This document shows positions 17,644-26,119 of a stretch of DNA of 64,000 bases, in pieces. Numbering within the stretch: position 1 is the stretch's first letter; each line of letters starts with the position of its first letter. Made by a program: the position numbers and the translations under genes. The notes under the pieces are model-generated. The model was given only the letters and a program-made list of their open reading frames with translations. It did not search any database and was not told the origin of the DNA. The DNA comes from Neiella marina (lineage in GTDB: Bacteria > Pseudomonadota > Gammaproteobacteria > Enterobacterales > Neiellaceae). The DNA lies in contig NZ_NGNS01000023.1 in NCBI RefSeq assembly GCF_002165625.1, forward strand, positions 1-64,000. The letters run 5' to 3'.

Positions 17644-18179
17644 TTGGATTCACTCCGCAGCGACTTGATAGTGGCCGAAACAGCTTTTACTTTACCTAAC
17701 AAATTTGCAGAGCGAATTTGTGCCTCGTGCAGTAATTTATTTAGCGATACACTAAGGCTTGGAAAGCGGCAGAGCAGGGATTGGTATTCCTCGATTTCGC
17801 CCAGCGTAATTTCAAGCTCGCCTTTGTGGCGGCTCAACTCTTCACCCAATACCTTTTTATCTTCATTTTGAATCGGTTGATTTGCTTTAGGCTGCTGATA
17901 TTTGGCTTTGTATGAGGCAAACGATTGCGCAAGAAATTCGTCTGAAACGACATAACGCTTGGCTCCATCCACCTCAGTCGAATTCAGCCAGCCTTTGCGC
18001 TGGAAGCTCAGAATTTGCCGGTATATTTTCTTTCTCGCCTCATTGGGGTCTTGCGGCAATAAGTCCGCTTCTAACGCTGCATTCCTCAATTCTACAACCG
18101 TAAAATTGTTCATCTCCTTTTCAATCAGCAGCTTAAACATGATGGCATTAATTTTTGGAACAGCTTTCACTAACGTCAA
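17637..18179 (-). CDS. winged-helix and coiled-coil protein paired with the helicase
   Basis: No named family recognised. Residues about 8-80 look like a winged helix (IMFKLLIEKEMNNFTVVELRNAALEADLL...YRQILSFQRKGWLNST). The rest is helical and charged (EELSRHKGELEITLGEIEEYQSLLCRFPSL), likely a coiled coil. It precedes the helicase gene with a seven-base overlap, indicating a two-gene unit whose products probably act together. Its start lies 14 bases from the nearer Xre operator (18194-18210), so a bound repressor would block the promoter. Confidence 0.6.
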   Translation of the reverse strand: MTLVKAVPKINAIMFKLLIEKEMNNFTVVELRNAALEADLLPQDPNEARKKIYRQILSFQRKGWLNSTEVDGAKRYVVSDEFLAQSFASYKAKYQQPKANQPIQNEDKKVLGEELSRHKGELEITLGEIEEYQSLLCRFPSLSVSLNKLLHEAQIRSANLLGKVKAVSATIKSLRSESKC

Positions 18180-18193
18180 ACACCTTGGTTAAA

Positions 18194-18244
18194 ACTTAGG
18201 ATTGCTAAGTATACAGAAATCAGCAAAACTTAGACAATCTAAGT
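18194..18244. promoter_or_regulatory. twin Xre operators in the helicase-xre divergent promoter
   Basis: Two copies of ACTTAG-N5-CTAAGT lie at 18194-18210 and 18228-18244, with centres 34 bases apart, about three helical turns on the same DNA face. One faces the helicase operon, the other xre. The same 17-base design occurs before tniQ. The spacing favours cooperative binding and autoregulation. Confidence 0.8.
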
Positions 18245-18271
18245 TACCTACGGTTGTTTGATGATGAATAA

Positions 18272-18583
18272 GTGCTCAACGAAAACCCGATCCCAGCGAG
18301 GCTCAAAGCCGCCCGTAAAAAAGCCAAGATCACGCAAAAGGAACTTGGGGTAAAAATTGGCATGGAGGAGAGCTCAGCGAGTGGCCGCATGAACCACTAT
18401 GAAAAAGGGCGACATATGCCCGACATAGGAACGTTGCGGCGAATGGCACAAGAGCTCAATGTGCCGCTCAATTACTTTTTTTGTGATGATGACCTAAGCG
18501 CAGAATTAGCCTGTGCAATCGCTAAATTAAGCCCTGAACAACAAACCAAGCTACTCGAAGATTTGGCAAAACAATCGGACTAG
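18272..18583 (+). CDS. xre: Xre-family repressor of the transposon
   Basis: A 103-residue DNA-binding regulator. The helix-turn-helix lies in about residues 8-65 (ARLKAARKKAKITQKELGVKIGMEESSASGRMNHYEKGRHMPDIGTLRRMAQEL), followed by a short helical tail for dimerisation. It starts at a GTG without a clear ribosome binding site, soon after two operator-like palindromes, and its stop overlaps the convergent tnsC stop. Xre-type regulators are known from I-F3 transposons that home to ffs, where they control cas and guide expression. The matching palindrome before tniQ supports that role here. Confidence 0.85.
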   Translation: MLNENPIPARLKAARKKAKITQKELGVKIGMEESSASGRMNHYEKGRHMPDIGTLRRMAQELNVPLNYFFCDDDLSAELACAIAKLSPEQQTKLLEDLAKQSD

Positions 18584-19641
18584 GCTTTAAGCGGCTTTTT
18601 GCTTAGCAGCATACTCAGTGGCAGATGGTCACTAAACCGAGGTTTGAGAAGTTTGTCCTCATCGTTAGTTGCTGCGGTGTTATAGCTAGAACTGGCTTGA
18701 ATTTGGCTCAAGTCGATAGCATCGAGCTGCATGGTAAAGGGATTTTTATCTTGCTTAAACTTTTGCTCAAATGCTTTGGCAAGTATGCCTTTATCGAGTG
18801 GAGCGTCTTGTTGAAGGCTCTGCATCAAAGCATATTGCAGGAAGTTTTTTAAAGCTCGCGGTTCGCCTTTCGACATTGCAAATAGCGGATAAAGAACGTC
18901 ATTGCTTGTTAGGTTTGGCTTATCCTCAAACCCCATCCTCGACGCCAAACCAGCCACAAACATTGCAAAGTGGCGCTTTTTCTCGGTATCGATTCGATAT
19001 TCGATTTTTCCTGACTCTCTTATCGTGCGTATTAATTTGAAGTATTCCAACTCTCGCCGCCAGGTTAGACGGGAATTCCATTGGGGCTCTTCGGCTAAAA
19101 TGTCCGCATATGGCATGCCTGCAAGCACAAAAGACACATTAGCCTCTTCACTAATGTACTTAAACGTATTGGCGATCTCCTGACGCTGTTGAGGAGATGA
19201 ATACTCAACCAACTCTTGAACTTCATTGACGATGATTAACTCTACTGATTTGCGTTTGAGCTGAGTGACAAGACCTTTAGCAAGCGCTATTTCGCTTCGA
19301 TTTCGAATGGGACGCGAACCGGAGTTTTGGCCTAAGTCAACGAGTAATTGCATTAAAGAGTTACGTTCAGAAACTTTACTCGGAACTCGAGTGGACAAAA
19401 CCGGCTGTGCTGCGAATGAGCCTGCGTAGACTTCAAAACGAGATAAGTAGTTGGCTATTAGCGCTGACTTTCCTGAGCCAGCTTCGCCAGTTAAAAGAAA
19501 TGACTCAGCGTCAGCCCCAAGTGAATGTTGAAATCGAAGCTGATCCAATATGTCATATATTTCGGTTATTTGAGGATGCTCAATGTAGCAATTGGCAAAT
19601 GTAGATAACTGCTCACATTGCGAGGGGCTAAGATTTTTCAA
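18580..19641 (-). CDS. tnsC: TnsC, AAA+ transposition regulator
   Basis: ATP-dependent protein that polymerises on target DNA marked by TniQ-Cascade and recruits TnsA-TnsB. Walker A is GEAGSGKS (52-59). The Walker B region reads ELIIVNEVQEL, with Asn139-Glu140 where the usual sequence is Asp-Glu; the codon is AAT. The following GMPYADIL and a downstream arginine (NSRLTWRRELEYF) match the TnsC pattern. The N-terminal segment and 353-residue length are normal for I-F3. It is two bases after tnsB and convergent with xre. The Walker B change may slow ATP hydrolysis; its effect is unknown. Confidence 0.92.
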   Translation of the reverse strand: MKNLSPSQCEQLSTFANCYIEHPQITEIYDILDQLRFQHSLGADAESFLLTGEAGSGKSALIANYLSRFEVYAGSFAAQPVLSTRVPSKVSERNSLMQLLVDLGQNSGSRPIRNRSEIALAKGLVTQLKRKSVELIIVNEVQELVEYSSPQQRQEIANTFKYISEEANVSFVLAGMPYADILAEEPQWNSRLTWRRELEYFKLIRTIRESGKIEYRIDTEKKRHFAMFVAGLASRMGFEDKPNLTSNDVLYPLFAMSKGEPRALKNFLQYALMQSLQQDAPLDKGILAKAFEQKFKQDKNPFTMQLDAIDLSQIQASSSYNTAATNDEDKLLKPRFSDHLPLSMLLSKKPLKA

Positions 19642-19643
19642 TG

Positions 19644-21509
19644 TTAGTAGCCCTCAATATCGCCAAGATCATCATCGGGAAAACTCGAAGGAACCTCGTG
19701 CGACGAGTCTGGGGTTTGAATGACTTCAGAAACGATGGTTGTTGGCCCATCACTGCCAACATCCCGGATTTTGGCTAGTTTGGATGTATTGCCAGTTTTG
19801 GTTCTGGAAGCTTTGTTCGTTTGTCGCTCTGCAATTCTTTTGGCTTCTTGCTGGATTCGGTGCTCTAGATACATTCTCGTATCAGCCAAATCCTCTTCGT
19901 CAACCATTGCTCTGGTGTTAGTTCGATTCGCTTGTTGAATGACCTTGTGTTCAAAAAGAGATAGTCCTTTGGTGTAACCAGTGACATCAACAGCAGGAAC
20001 CTTGATATAACGTTGCTCTGCATCCAAGTACGCGTAGATAGCGCTAATATCTGACGGATCTGTCTTGGTTTTCACCTGAAGGCGGCCGTTTGAAGCAGGT
20101 GTGTATTTTCGGTAATTATTTAACTCATCCGACTGATAGCGCAGCCCATGTAAATTGATGCCGTTTTGCCTAACAGTTGAAACGTTTAGTAAACCAAGTT
20201 CTATACGCAAACGAATGGCTTCTTCATGACTGTATGTGATTGGTGGCCACTCTGAACTTGTCCACTTATGATATGGAATTGCGCGGGCTCGGGCATCTGG
20301 CGTCATGTGGTAATGATCGACAATCCATTTGTGAACAAGCTCCATAAACGTTGAAACTCGAACCACTGACTCTTTTTTGGGGTCGTAATCTTCGAGCTGC
20401 GTGGGGTTGGTGAACGTTTTACCCGGCATTTCATTGATGAGCCCTTTGTTGAGCTGGTCAAATAGTTTTTCAACACCGGTTTTGCGCCAAGGTTTTGCTG
20501 CTTGGCTGTAATGAATGTTAGTCACTATGGGTTTCAGTGATTCTTCAAGACTGGCGCTCCAAAACTCCGCACCATTATCAACAATTAAATAATCAATTTT
20601 ACCGCAGCAAGGCCAATCATTTTTTATTGATGGATATTTGTTATGCAACCACGATTTATCAAGCAAGGTATTGAGCAGAGCTTTCCGGACTGAGTCATAA
20701 CTAGGCTCTCTGAAATTAACGCTCAGACCAACAATACATTTACTGAAGCGATCATAAAGCATCGTGAGGTAAGGCCGCCCGAGAGCAATACCCAGTTCAT
20801 CATCAATGAGGATTACAGGAGCTGGAGTGTGGTCAATTTCAACATACTCCATTGGTTTAGTCGCAGGAATTTGCTGGCCAACAGTTCTGAATTCACGGTC
20901 AGCATAACGCTTACCAAACCTTGCTACAGCAACATCATACGGTGGAAGACTATTAACCCGGTGGTAAAACGCACGCTGGCTAAGAGGTTTGATTTTTCCC
21001 TCAACAATTGAGCGATTTTCAATAGTGACTCGACTCTTGTAATAGCGGTAAGTCGCGGCAATAGAGACTCTTTCTTTGGTCAGGTACTTCTTTTCAATTG
21101 CCTCATCAACCAGCCATTGTGAATCGCGCACCATTTGACGGCATCCCTTGGAGCGATGCTTGGGGACTAGTGAATCAACTGATTTACCTGATTCAAAATA
21201 AAGCTTTTTCCAATTCACAAGCGTTCGCCAACTTGGTGGAGATACCTCCAATTGCTCTTCAATAAGCTCTAATACTGGTTTGATATTTTTTTCGGTCCAG
21301 CCTCCTTCAAGACGCTTTGCGACAAATTGAATGATTTTCTGTCTCCGCATGGCTTCCTGTTGCAGACTTGGGGAAACTGAATCGAAGGCTGGTTCAGTAA
21401 GCTGAGGAGGTGGGGCGGTAATACTCGATGTTAACTCTGGTTGCTCATCAAATTGCTGTTCGCTGGCTTCCATCTCGTCAATGAAGCCAAACATACCGCC
21501 ATCGCCCAT
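19644..21509 (-). CDS. tnsB: TnsB, DDE transposase
   Basis: Binds the transposon ends and joins their 3' strands to target DNA. An N-terminal helix-turn-helix region (about 50-200) precedes an rve-type catalytic core with Asp226 (EYVEIDHTPAP), Asp311 (DYLIVDNGAEFW) and Glu347 (WRKTGVEKLFDQLNKG). A beta-barrel and a C-terminal tail for TnsC contact follow. All three catalytic residues are present and the 621-residue frame is intact, so the enzyme looks active. It lies six bases after tnsA and two before tnsC. Confidence 0.94.
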   Translation of the reverse strand: MGDGGMFGFIDEMEASEQQFDEQPELTSSITAPPPQLTEPAFDSVSPSLQQEAMRRQKIIQFVAKRLEGGWTEKNIKPVLELIEEQLEVSPPSWRTLVNWKKLYFESGKSVDSLVPKHRSKGCRQMVRDSQWLVDEAIEKKYLTKERVSIAATYRYYKSRVTIENRSIVEGKIKPLSQRAFYHRVNSLPPYDVAVARFGKRYADREFRTVGQQIPATKPMEYVEIDHTPAPVILIDDELGIALGRPYLTMLYDRFSKCIVGLSVNFREPSYDSVRKALLNTLLDKSWLHNKYPSIKNDWPCCGKIDYLIVDNGAEFWSASLEESLKPIVTNIHYSQAAKPWRKTGVEKLFDQLNKGLINEMPGKTFTNPTQLEDYDPKKESVVRVSTFMELVHKWIVDHYHMTPDARARAIPYHKWTSSEWPPITYSHEEAIRLRIELGLLNVSTVRQNGINLHGLRYQSDELNNYRKYTPASNGRLQVKTKTDPSDISAIYAYLDAEQRYIKVPAVDVTGYTKGLSLFEHKVIQQANRTNTRAMVDEEDLADTRMYLEHRIQQEAKRIAERQTNKASRTKTGNTSKLAKIRDVGSDGPTTIVSEVIQTPDSSHEVPSSFPDDDLGDIEGY

Positions 21510-21515
21510 ATCAAC

Positions 21516-22139
21516 TTAACTCCACACAACGCTATCTAAGCCGAACGCAGTATTGCGAACGTTGGTTTTTAGCGTGCCATTAGAAATCCATGACAATGCT
21601 GAAATTAGTGTTTCACGTTCAGAAGTACCAAGAGATAGTGCAACGTCCAACAAGGTCACTTGCTGATGTTTTTGCACAAACTTTAATACCGCTTTTTGTA
21701 GTGCAGTGATTGTTTGAAGGCCTGAGTAGCGGTGCAACAACTTAAGGTTGCCAATAACAGGGTCTAAGCGGATCTGTTTCTCAGTAACGAGAATCAAGCG
21801 CTTGCCATATTCGCTTAGCGAAATACGCTGTTTTTCGGCAAATCTCGCTCGAAAATCAGGCTTGAGGATCTGGCTTGAATGTTTCACCTCAAAGAAAGCA
21901 GCTTCAGAGTTACTACCTTCCACAAGAAAATCTGGTGTATAGCGACAAAGGCGGTTGTTGAAACGGTATTTAAATCCGTCGGGCTGCGACTGGTAGGAAG
22001 CTACCTCTGGGTCGTATTCAAGGTGGAAGCAAAAATCAAATTCGAGAATTGATAGAGTGCGTACAACAGCATCATTCTTCAGGCTCATGAACTTGCAGAT
22101 GTTATGAACATGAGAGGATTTTTTAGTTTGGTCGTACAT
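21516..22139 (-). CDS. tnsA: TnsA, endonuclease for 5'-strand cleavage
   Basis: Cuts the 5' strands at the transposon ends so that the element moves by cut-and-paste rather than copy-in. The restriction-enzyme-like core shows YTPDFLV (Asp70) and FFEVKHS (Glu84, Lys86), with acidic residues upstream in SILEFDF. A C-terminal winged-helix part follows. At 207 residues it is complete. It is the first gene of tnsABC, starts 11 bases after an inverted repeat, and is transcribed in the same direction as ffs next door, so read-through from ffs could feed it. Confidence 0.93.
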   Translation of the reverse strand: MYDQTKKSSHVHNICKFMSLKNDAVVRTLSILEFDFCFHLEYDPEVASYQSQPDGFKYRFNNRLCRYTPDFLVEGSNSEAAFFEVKHSSQILKPDFRARFAEKQRISLSEYGKRLILVTEKQIRLDPVIGNLKLLHRYSGLQTITALQKAVLKFVQKHQQVTLLDVALSLGTSERETLISALSWISNGTLKTNVRNTAFGLDSVVWS

Positions 22140-22150
22140 GTTAGGCCACC

Positions 22151-22176
22151 GTTTTGTTGTAAACCTACAACAAAAC
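22151..22176. promoter_or_regulatory. 11-base inverted repeat upstream of tnsA
   Basis: Perfect arms GTTTTGTTGTA and TACAACAAAAC flank four bases, ending 11 bases before the tnsA start. It differs from the ACTTAG-type Xre operators, so it may be the site of another regulator or an RNA hairpin affecting tnsA translation. Confidence 0.55.
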
Positions 22177-22183
22177 GTAGTCT

Positions 22184-22247
22184 ATGCAGACTTAGTGTGC
22201 AAATTTGCAAACTTCTTTGCAATTTATGCAATCTTTTGATGCAAACA
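22184..22247. repeat. tnsA-side transposon end with three TnsB-like sites
   Basis: Read from the tip on the minus strand, the end opens TGTTTGCATC. Six TGCA half-sites follow in three pairs spaced 13, 12 and 13 bases, the pairs repeating every 20-22 bases: about 22226-22245, 22205-22222 and 22184-22203. That layout fits TnsB binding sites. The base after the tip begins TTAGG, the expected five-base target duplication, but no second copy was found. The tip lies four bases beyond ffs. Confidence 0.72.
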
Positions 22248-22250
22248 TTA

Positions 22251-22364
22251 GGGTGGCAGCCCTACCAGCCACATCCCGGCACTCGAGTCACTTGCTGTGG
22301 CTGCTTCCTTCCGGACCTGACCAGGTTCACAAGCTATCAATGCGAGAGGACCCGAAGGGCCACC
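22251..22364 (-). ncRNA. ffs: 4.5S signal recognition particle RNA
   Basis: RNA partner of Ffh for delivery of membrane proteins. The conserved apical region GGTCAGGTCCGGAAGGAAGC and the returning strand GTGCCGGGATGTGGCTGG are present, and the ends pair (GGTGGC with GCCACC). Length about 114 bases, as in E. coli. The gene is intact although the transposon sits right at its 3' side. Its bases 22287-22318 are the target of the transposon's homing spacer. Confidence 0.97.
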
Positions 22365-22367
22365 ATA

Positions 22368-22400
22368 AAAGCGGCGAGCATTATTACTAATCGCCGCTTT
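22368..22400 (-). promoter_or_regulatory. stem-loop and likely ffs promoter
   Basis: AAAGCGGCGA and TCGCCGCTTT form a ten-base stem followed on the minus strand by TTTTAT, suited to ending the AsmA-gene transcript. Over the same bases TTGCAA and AATAAT are 17 apart on the minus strand, a possible ffs promoter with a GC-rich discriminator. The two readings are not exclusive. Confidence 0.45.
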
Positions 22401-22433
22401 AGTTGCAAGGGATTACTTTGAGTTCGAACCGTT

Positions 22434-24287
22434 CTAGTCTTTTCCGCCTAAAAAGTCACCGAGTTTGTCGGATAACTTCTTCAGCCCTTTGTCTTTTTCT
22501 TTTTCCAATTTTTCTTTGTACTCGCCTTTCATCGCTTCTTCAAAGTCGATCCCGTACTTTAAATCATCCAATGGGCCGCTGACTTTCAATGGCACTTTTA
22601 AGCCCTTGAGATCTTCGGCATCAGCACCGCCCTGACCTTTCGACGTTGCAACAATCTCAGTCGTGGCAGTGTAGTCCAAGGTGTTTGCCATCACATTCAT
22701 TGAGCCTTCACCATCAACGCGAAGCAGTGGCGAAGCCAGTTTCAAATCTGGATTCGTTGCTACCCCTTTGGCAAGAGTGAAACTACCGCTTAATGAAGAG
22801 AAGTCGGTTTTCTTTTCTTCTTCGGGTGCTTTTTCGCCTTTCAACAGAGCTTTGGCTGAGCGGATCATCTGGGCAATGTTGACGCCTTCAAGGGCTCCAT
22901 CGGCAAACAAGAATTTACCGTTGCCAGCGCTTGCTGATTTCAGTTTGTTGGTGGACAAGCCGGTACCACGAATATTCATATCGAAATTAGCATTGCCACT
23001 AACCATTTTCAGATCCGCTAAATCAGTGAGCAATGGCAGTGCTTGTACCGACTTCAAAGCGAACTCACTGCGGTAGCTACCAACTGCCTGCTGCGCATTT
23101 AACACGGCTCTGGCATCCGCGCTGCCGCCATAGAGATCGAGGTGAATTGGATTAGCATCGAGCACGCCATCTTTTAGATTGGCGTGCAGCTTGACGTTGG
23201 TGACGGTTAATCCAGCAACAAGAACTTTGTTAAAGCTTAAATCACCATCAAAGTTAAGGCTTTTCAAGGCGCTTAAATCTGGTTCTGCATCAGGGTCGGA
23301 TGGCGTCTTTTTAGCTTGCTCTGGCGACTCGCCATTGCTGACTGGGGTAAATTCATCGACATTCAAAGTATCGAATGCCAACGCCACTTGAATATCAGGC
23401 ACTGCTTGCTGGCGGAACTTAAACCAACCTGAGCCAGTTAAACTACCTACCTCAATTTGGATATCTTGCAGATCTACCGTTGGGCCGGCTAAGTTGATGT
23501 TTCCTTTACCACTGACATGTTTCTTCAGTTGTCCATTGGGAATGCTTGGGCCTGCGATCAAGGCATCTAGTGCCAGCTCGTGCAATTCGATGACATCAAA
23601 GGAGCTGGCGATGGTAATCGCAGCTTCAATCGCTACATCGATTTCAGTGTCATCGCTTTTCACCAGCAGTGCCAGCGATGCATCTGACCGAGCGCCTGGC
23701 ACGAACTGATTGAGTTTAAAGTGTTTTAACTCGGCAAGCTGCTTGGAGCCCAATTGCCGATTATCGACGTTGACCGCGATATTGGTAATTGAAATAGCGC
23801 CCAGCTCAACACCAGATAAGCCTTTTTGACCAGATGATTGAGCTTCCGGCTCTGTGCTTTTAGCGGTTGATGAGCCAGACTTCAAATCGCTCAGGTTGTC
23901 GGTACCATCCGCCAAGGTAATCAGATTTAGTTTTACATCGTCAATGGCAATATGACTTACTTTTAACGTGCCACCGAGCAGCGGTAACATTGCCACCGAT
24001 ACGTCGAGCGACTTCAAAGAGGCCATGGTTGGTTCTGGAAATCCTTGCGGGTTGGAAAATGACACATCGGCCAACCCCAGACCAAATGAAGGAAACAAGT
24101 TCCAGCCAATATCTCCCCCGATTATCAGCTCTCTTCCTGTGGCATCTTTTACTGCTGTACTGATTTCATCCTTGTAATCATTGGGATCAAACACAACCGT
24201 GATAATCACCACAACCAGCAGCAACGCTGCAAACAAACCACCGACGATATAAATCAGCTTTTTCACGAATCTATCCTTTTTTGTCAA
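22434..24287 (-). CDS. AsmA-family inner-membrane protein
   Basis: AsmA-like proteins are bridge-like lipid transfer or outer-membrane assembly factors anchored in the inner membrane. One N-terminal helix (about 10-32) is followed by the family opening (FDPNDYKDEISTAVKDATGRELIIGGDIGWNLFPSFGLGLADVSFSNP) and a long periplasmic beta-rich region. The C-terminal AsmA_2-type part includes GTGLSTNKLKSASAGNGKFLFADGALEGVNIAQM. It ends in a lysine-rich tail. The 617 residues are complete. The specific substrate is unknown. Confidence 0.85.
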   Translation of the reverse strand: MTKKDRFVKKLIYIVGGLFAALLLVVVIITVVFDPNDYKDEISTAVKDATGRELIIGGDIGWNLFPSFGLGLADVSFSNPQGFPEPTMASLKSLDVSVAMLPLLGGTLKVSHIAIDDVKLNLITLADGTDNLSDLKSGSSTAKSTEPEAQSSGQKGLSGVELGAISITNIAVNVDNRQLGSKQLAELKHFKLNQFVPGARSDASLALLVKSDDTEIDVAIEAAITIASSFDVIELHELALDALIAGPSIPNGQLKKHVSGKGNINLAGPTVDLQDIQIEVGSLTGSGWFKFRQQAVPDIQVALAFDTLNVDEFTPVSNGESPEQAKKTPSDPDAEPDLSALKSLNFDGDLSFNKVLVAGLTVTNVKLHANLKDGVLDANPIHLDLYGGSADARAVLNAQQAVGSYRSEFALKSVQALPLLTDLADLKMVSGNANFDMNIRGTGLSTNKLKSASAGNGKFLFADGALEGVNIAQMIRSAKALLKGEKAPEEEKKTDFSSLSGSFTLAKGVATNPDLKLASPLLRVDGEGSMNVMANTLDYTATTEIVATSKGQGGADAEDLKGLKVPLKVSGPLDDLKYGIDFEEAMKGEYKEKLEKEKDKGLKKLSDKLGDFLGGKD

Positions 24288-24381
24288 CGACTCAGCATAT
24301 TCCTATTAGGATAGTTGCATTTAACCCTAACTCATTGTCAAATTTATTATAAATGTGGAAATAATTGAGCTCAGAACAAGC

Positions 24382-24708
24382 ATGATAAAGATTTATAACG
24401 GGTTTATTGCCATGGCGGCGCTAAGCACAGCATTTCTGGCTCAGGCCAATGAGCCACAATCAACAGAACACCAGTGTCAGCAACAATTGGCTCGTTTCGT
24501 TGGCATGCAAAACCATGTTCGCCAACAAAGTGATACACGGGTCCCTAGCATGGCGGTGGGTTTATCGGCCGAGGAAATCAAACAACTGAGTGAGCAGCAA
24601 GGCTATTGTGCGACATGGCAGCAATTGGTGGCCCGTTTACAGCAACAGCATCCGACCATACTCGATCAAACAGAACAAAAAACCGGTCAGCCTGCCCCCA
24701 AACGCTAA
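24382..24708 (+). CDS. small secreted hypothetical protein
   Basis: About 108 residues starting at the ATG at 24382, which gives a clean signal peptide (MIKIYNGFIAMAALSTAFLAQA); nine more codons upstream are open from a GTG. The mature part is rich in glutamine and carries two cysteines (HQCQQQLARF and QGYCATWQQL), a possible disulfide. No family recognised. A strong terminator follows directly. Confidence 0.6.
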   Translation: MIKIYNGFIAMAALSTAFLAQANEPQSTEHQCQQQLARFVGMQNHVRQQSDTRVPSMAVGLSAEEIKQLSEQQGYCATWQQLVARLQQQHPTILDQTEQKTGQPAPKR

Positions 24709-24710
24709 AT

Positions 24711-24738
24711 AAAAAACCGGCCAGCGGGCCGGTTTTTT
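24711..24738. terminator. bidirectional intrinsic terminator
   Basis: Stem AACCGGCC / GGCCGGTT flanked by A and T runs on both sides, lying between two convergent genes and able to serve both. Confidence 0.9.
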
Positions 24739-24760
24739 CAAACAATCTGTGATGCCAAGG

Positions 24761-26119
24761 CTAAGCAGTAGCAGCCCGAGCTTGTTTGATATGCTCGGCA
24801 ATCAAGAATGCCAACTCCAACGCCTGATCGGCGTTTAAGCGCGGGTCACAGTGGGTATGATAGCGCTCGGCCAAATCATGCTCGGTGATTTCAAACGCGC
24901 CACCAACGCACTCAGTGACATCGCGGCCAGTCATTTCGAAATGAACGCCACCAGCATAGGTTCCTTCAGAGCCATGAATCTCGAAAAATTGAGTGACTTC
25001 TCGAAGAATTGAGTTCACCGAGCGAGTCTTATAGCCGTTATCAGCTTTAATGGTGTTGCCATGCATTGGGTCACAACTCCACACCACTTTGTAGCCTTCT
25101 TGCTCTACTGTGCGAATAATCTGTGGCAAGTGATCGGCAACTTTGTCTGCTCCCATCCGCACAATCAGATTCAGACGACCAGCTTCGTTATTCGGGTTAA
25201 GGGTATCGACCAACGTCCGCAAGTCATCCATTTGTGTTGTTGGACCAACTTTCAGGCCAATCGGATTGTGCACACCACGGCAGAACTCGACATGAGCACC
25301 ATCTGGCTGACGAGTACGATCACCAATCCACAGCATGTGGGACGCACAGTCATACCAGTCACCGGTAAGGGTATCGCAACGGGTTAAAGCTTGCTCATAT
25401 GGCAGTAGCAAAGCCTCATGAGATGTGTACAACGTGGTTTCATGCAACTGCGGCGTGTTTTGCGACGTCAAGCCACAAGCATTCATAAAGGCCAACGTTT
25501 CGTCAATACGGTCAGCTAGCACTTGGTAGCGCTCGCCTAATGGGCTTTTGGCAACGAAGTCCAAGTTCCATTTGTGTACTTGGTGTAGATCAGCCAAACC
25601 ACCTTGGGCAAATGCTCGCAACAAGTTTAACGTTGAGGTCGCTTGATTGTAGGCTTCAACCATACGCTGAGGATCAGGAACGCGACTTGCCTCAGTGAAG
25701 TTAATATCATTGATGATGTCACCGCGGTAAGACGGCAACGTCACGCCATCAATGGTTTCCATATCAGCAGAGCGAGGCTTGGCAAACTGACCTGCGATGC
25801 GACCAATTTTTACCACTGGGCACTGACCAGCAAAGGTTAAGGCCACCGCCATTTGTAGCATCACTTTAAACGTATCGCGGATATGGCCCGTGCGAAACTC
25901 AGCAAAGCTCTCAGCACAGTCTCCACCTTGCAGCAAAAACGCCTCGCCGCGCGCAACGCGGGCTAAGTCTTGTTTCAGTGCTCGGGCTTCACCAGCAAAC
26001 ACCAATGGTGGCTGGTTTGCTAGGTGCTGCTCAACCGCTTTTAACTGCGCGGCATCGGGGTAAGTTGGCAGTTGCTTAGCCGGCTTTGAACGCCAGCTGT
26101 CAGGGCTCCATGTGGTCAT
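24761..26119 (-). CDS. class II (plant-type) DAHP synthase
   Basis: 3-deoxy-D-arabino-heptulosonate 7-phosphate synthase joins phosphoenolpyruvate and erythrose 4-phosphate, the first step of aromatic amino acid synthesis. Family motifs are clear: WSPDSWR at the N-terminus, [43 protein letters not shown] and CDPMHGN. The 452 residues are typical for the class II enzyme. It is monocistronic by layout, with a terminator downstream. Confidence 0.95.
   Translation of the reverse strand: MTTWSPDSWRSKPAKQLPTYPDAAQLKAVEQHLANQPPLVFAGEARALKQDLARVARGEAFLLQGGDCAESFAEFRTGHIRDTFKVMLQMAVALTFAGQCPVVKIGRIAGQFAKPRSADMETIDGVTLPSYRGDIINDINFTEASRVPDPQRMVEAYNQATSTLNLLRAFAQGGLADLHQVHKWNLDFVAKSPLGERYQVLADRIDETLAFMNACGLTSQNTPQLHETTLYTSHEALLLPYEQALTRCDTLTGDWYDCASHMLWIGDRTRQPDGAHVEFCRGVHNPIGLKVGPTTQMDDLRTLVDTLNPNNEAGRLNLIVRMGADKVADHLPQIIRTVEQEGYKVVWSCDPMHGNTIKADNGYKTRSVNSILREVTQFFEIHGSEGTYAGGVHFEMTGRDVTECVGGAFEITEHDLAERYHTHCDPRLNADQALELAFLIAEHIKQARAATA

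Larger units (their letters stand above)
7305..22247 (-). mobile_element. Tn7-like CRISPR-associated transposon, type I-F3, at ffs
   Basis: The element contains tnsA, tnsB and tnsC, a cargo region, then tniQ, cas8/5, cas7, cas6 and a CRISPR array, all in the order known for type I-F3 CRISPR-associated transposons. No cas1, cas2 or cas3 is present, so it cannot acquire spacers or degrade DNA by itself. It lies directly 3' of ffs, one of the known attachment genes of this group, and the array carries a spacer matching ffs. The tnsA-side tip is placed at the TGT (complementary strand) ending at 22247, next to TnsB-like repeats. The other tip was not resolved: 7305 is only an outer limit, the true boundary lying between there and the array terminator near 7570. 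Confidence 0.9.

Noticed and set aside
7305-22247. Defence-type CRISPR-Cas system rather than a transposon
   Set aside because: No cas1, cas2 or cas3 is present, while tnsA, tnsB, tnsC and tniQ are complete and the array ends in an ffs-matching spacer.
22104-22421. Plus-strand frame over the transposon end and ffs
   Set aside because: It covers the 4.5S RNA gene on the other strand and TnsB-like repeats; no coding signal or ribosome site.
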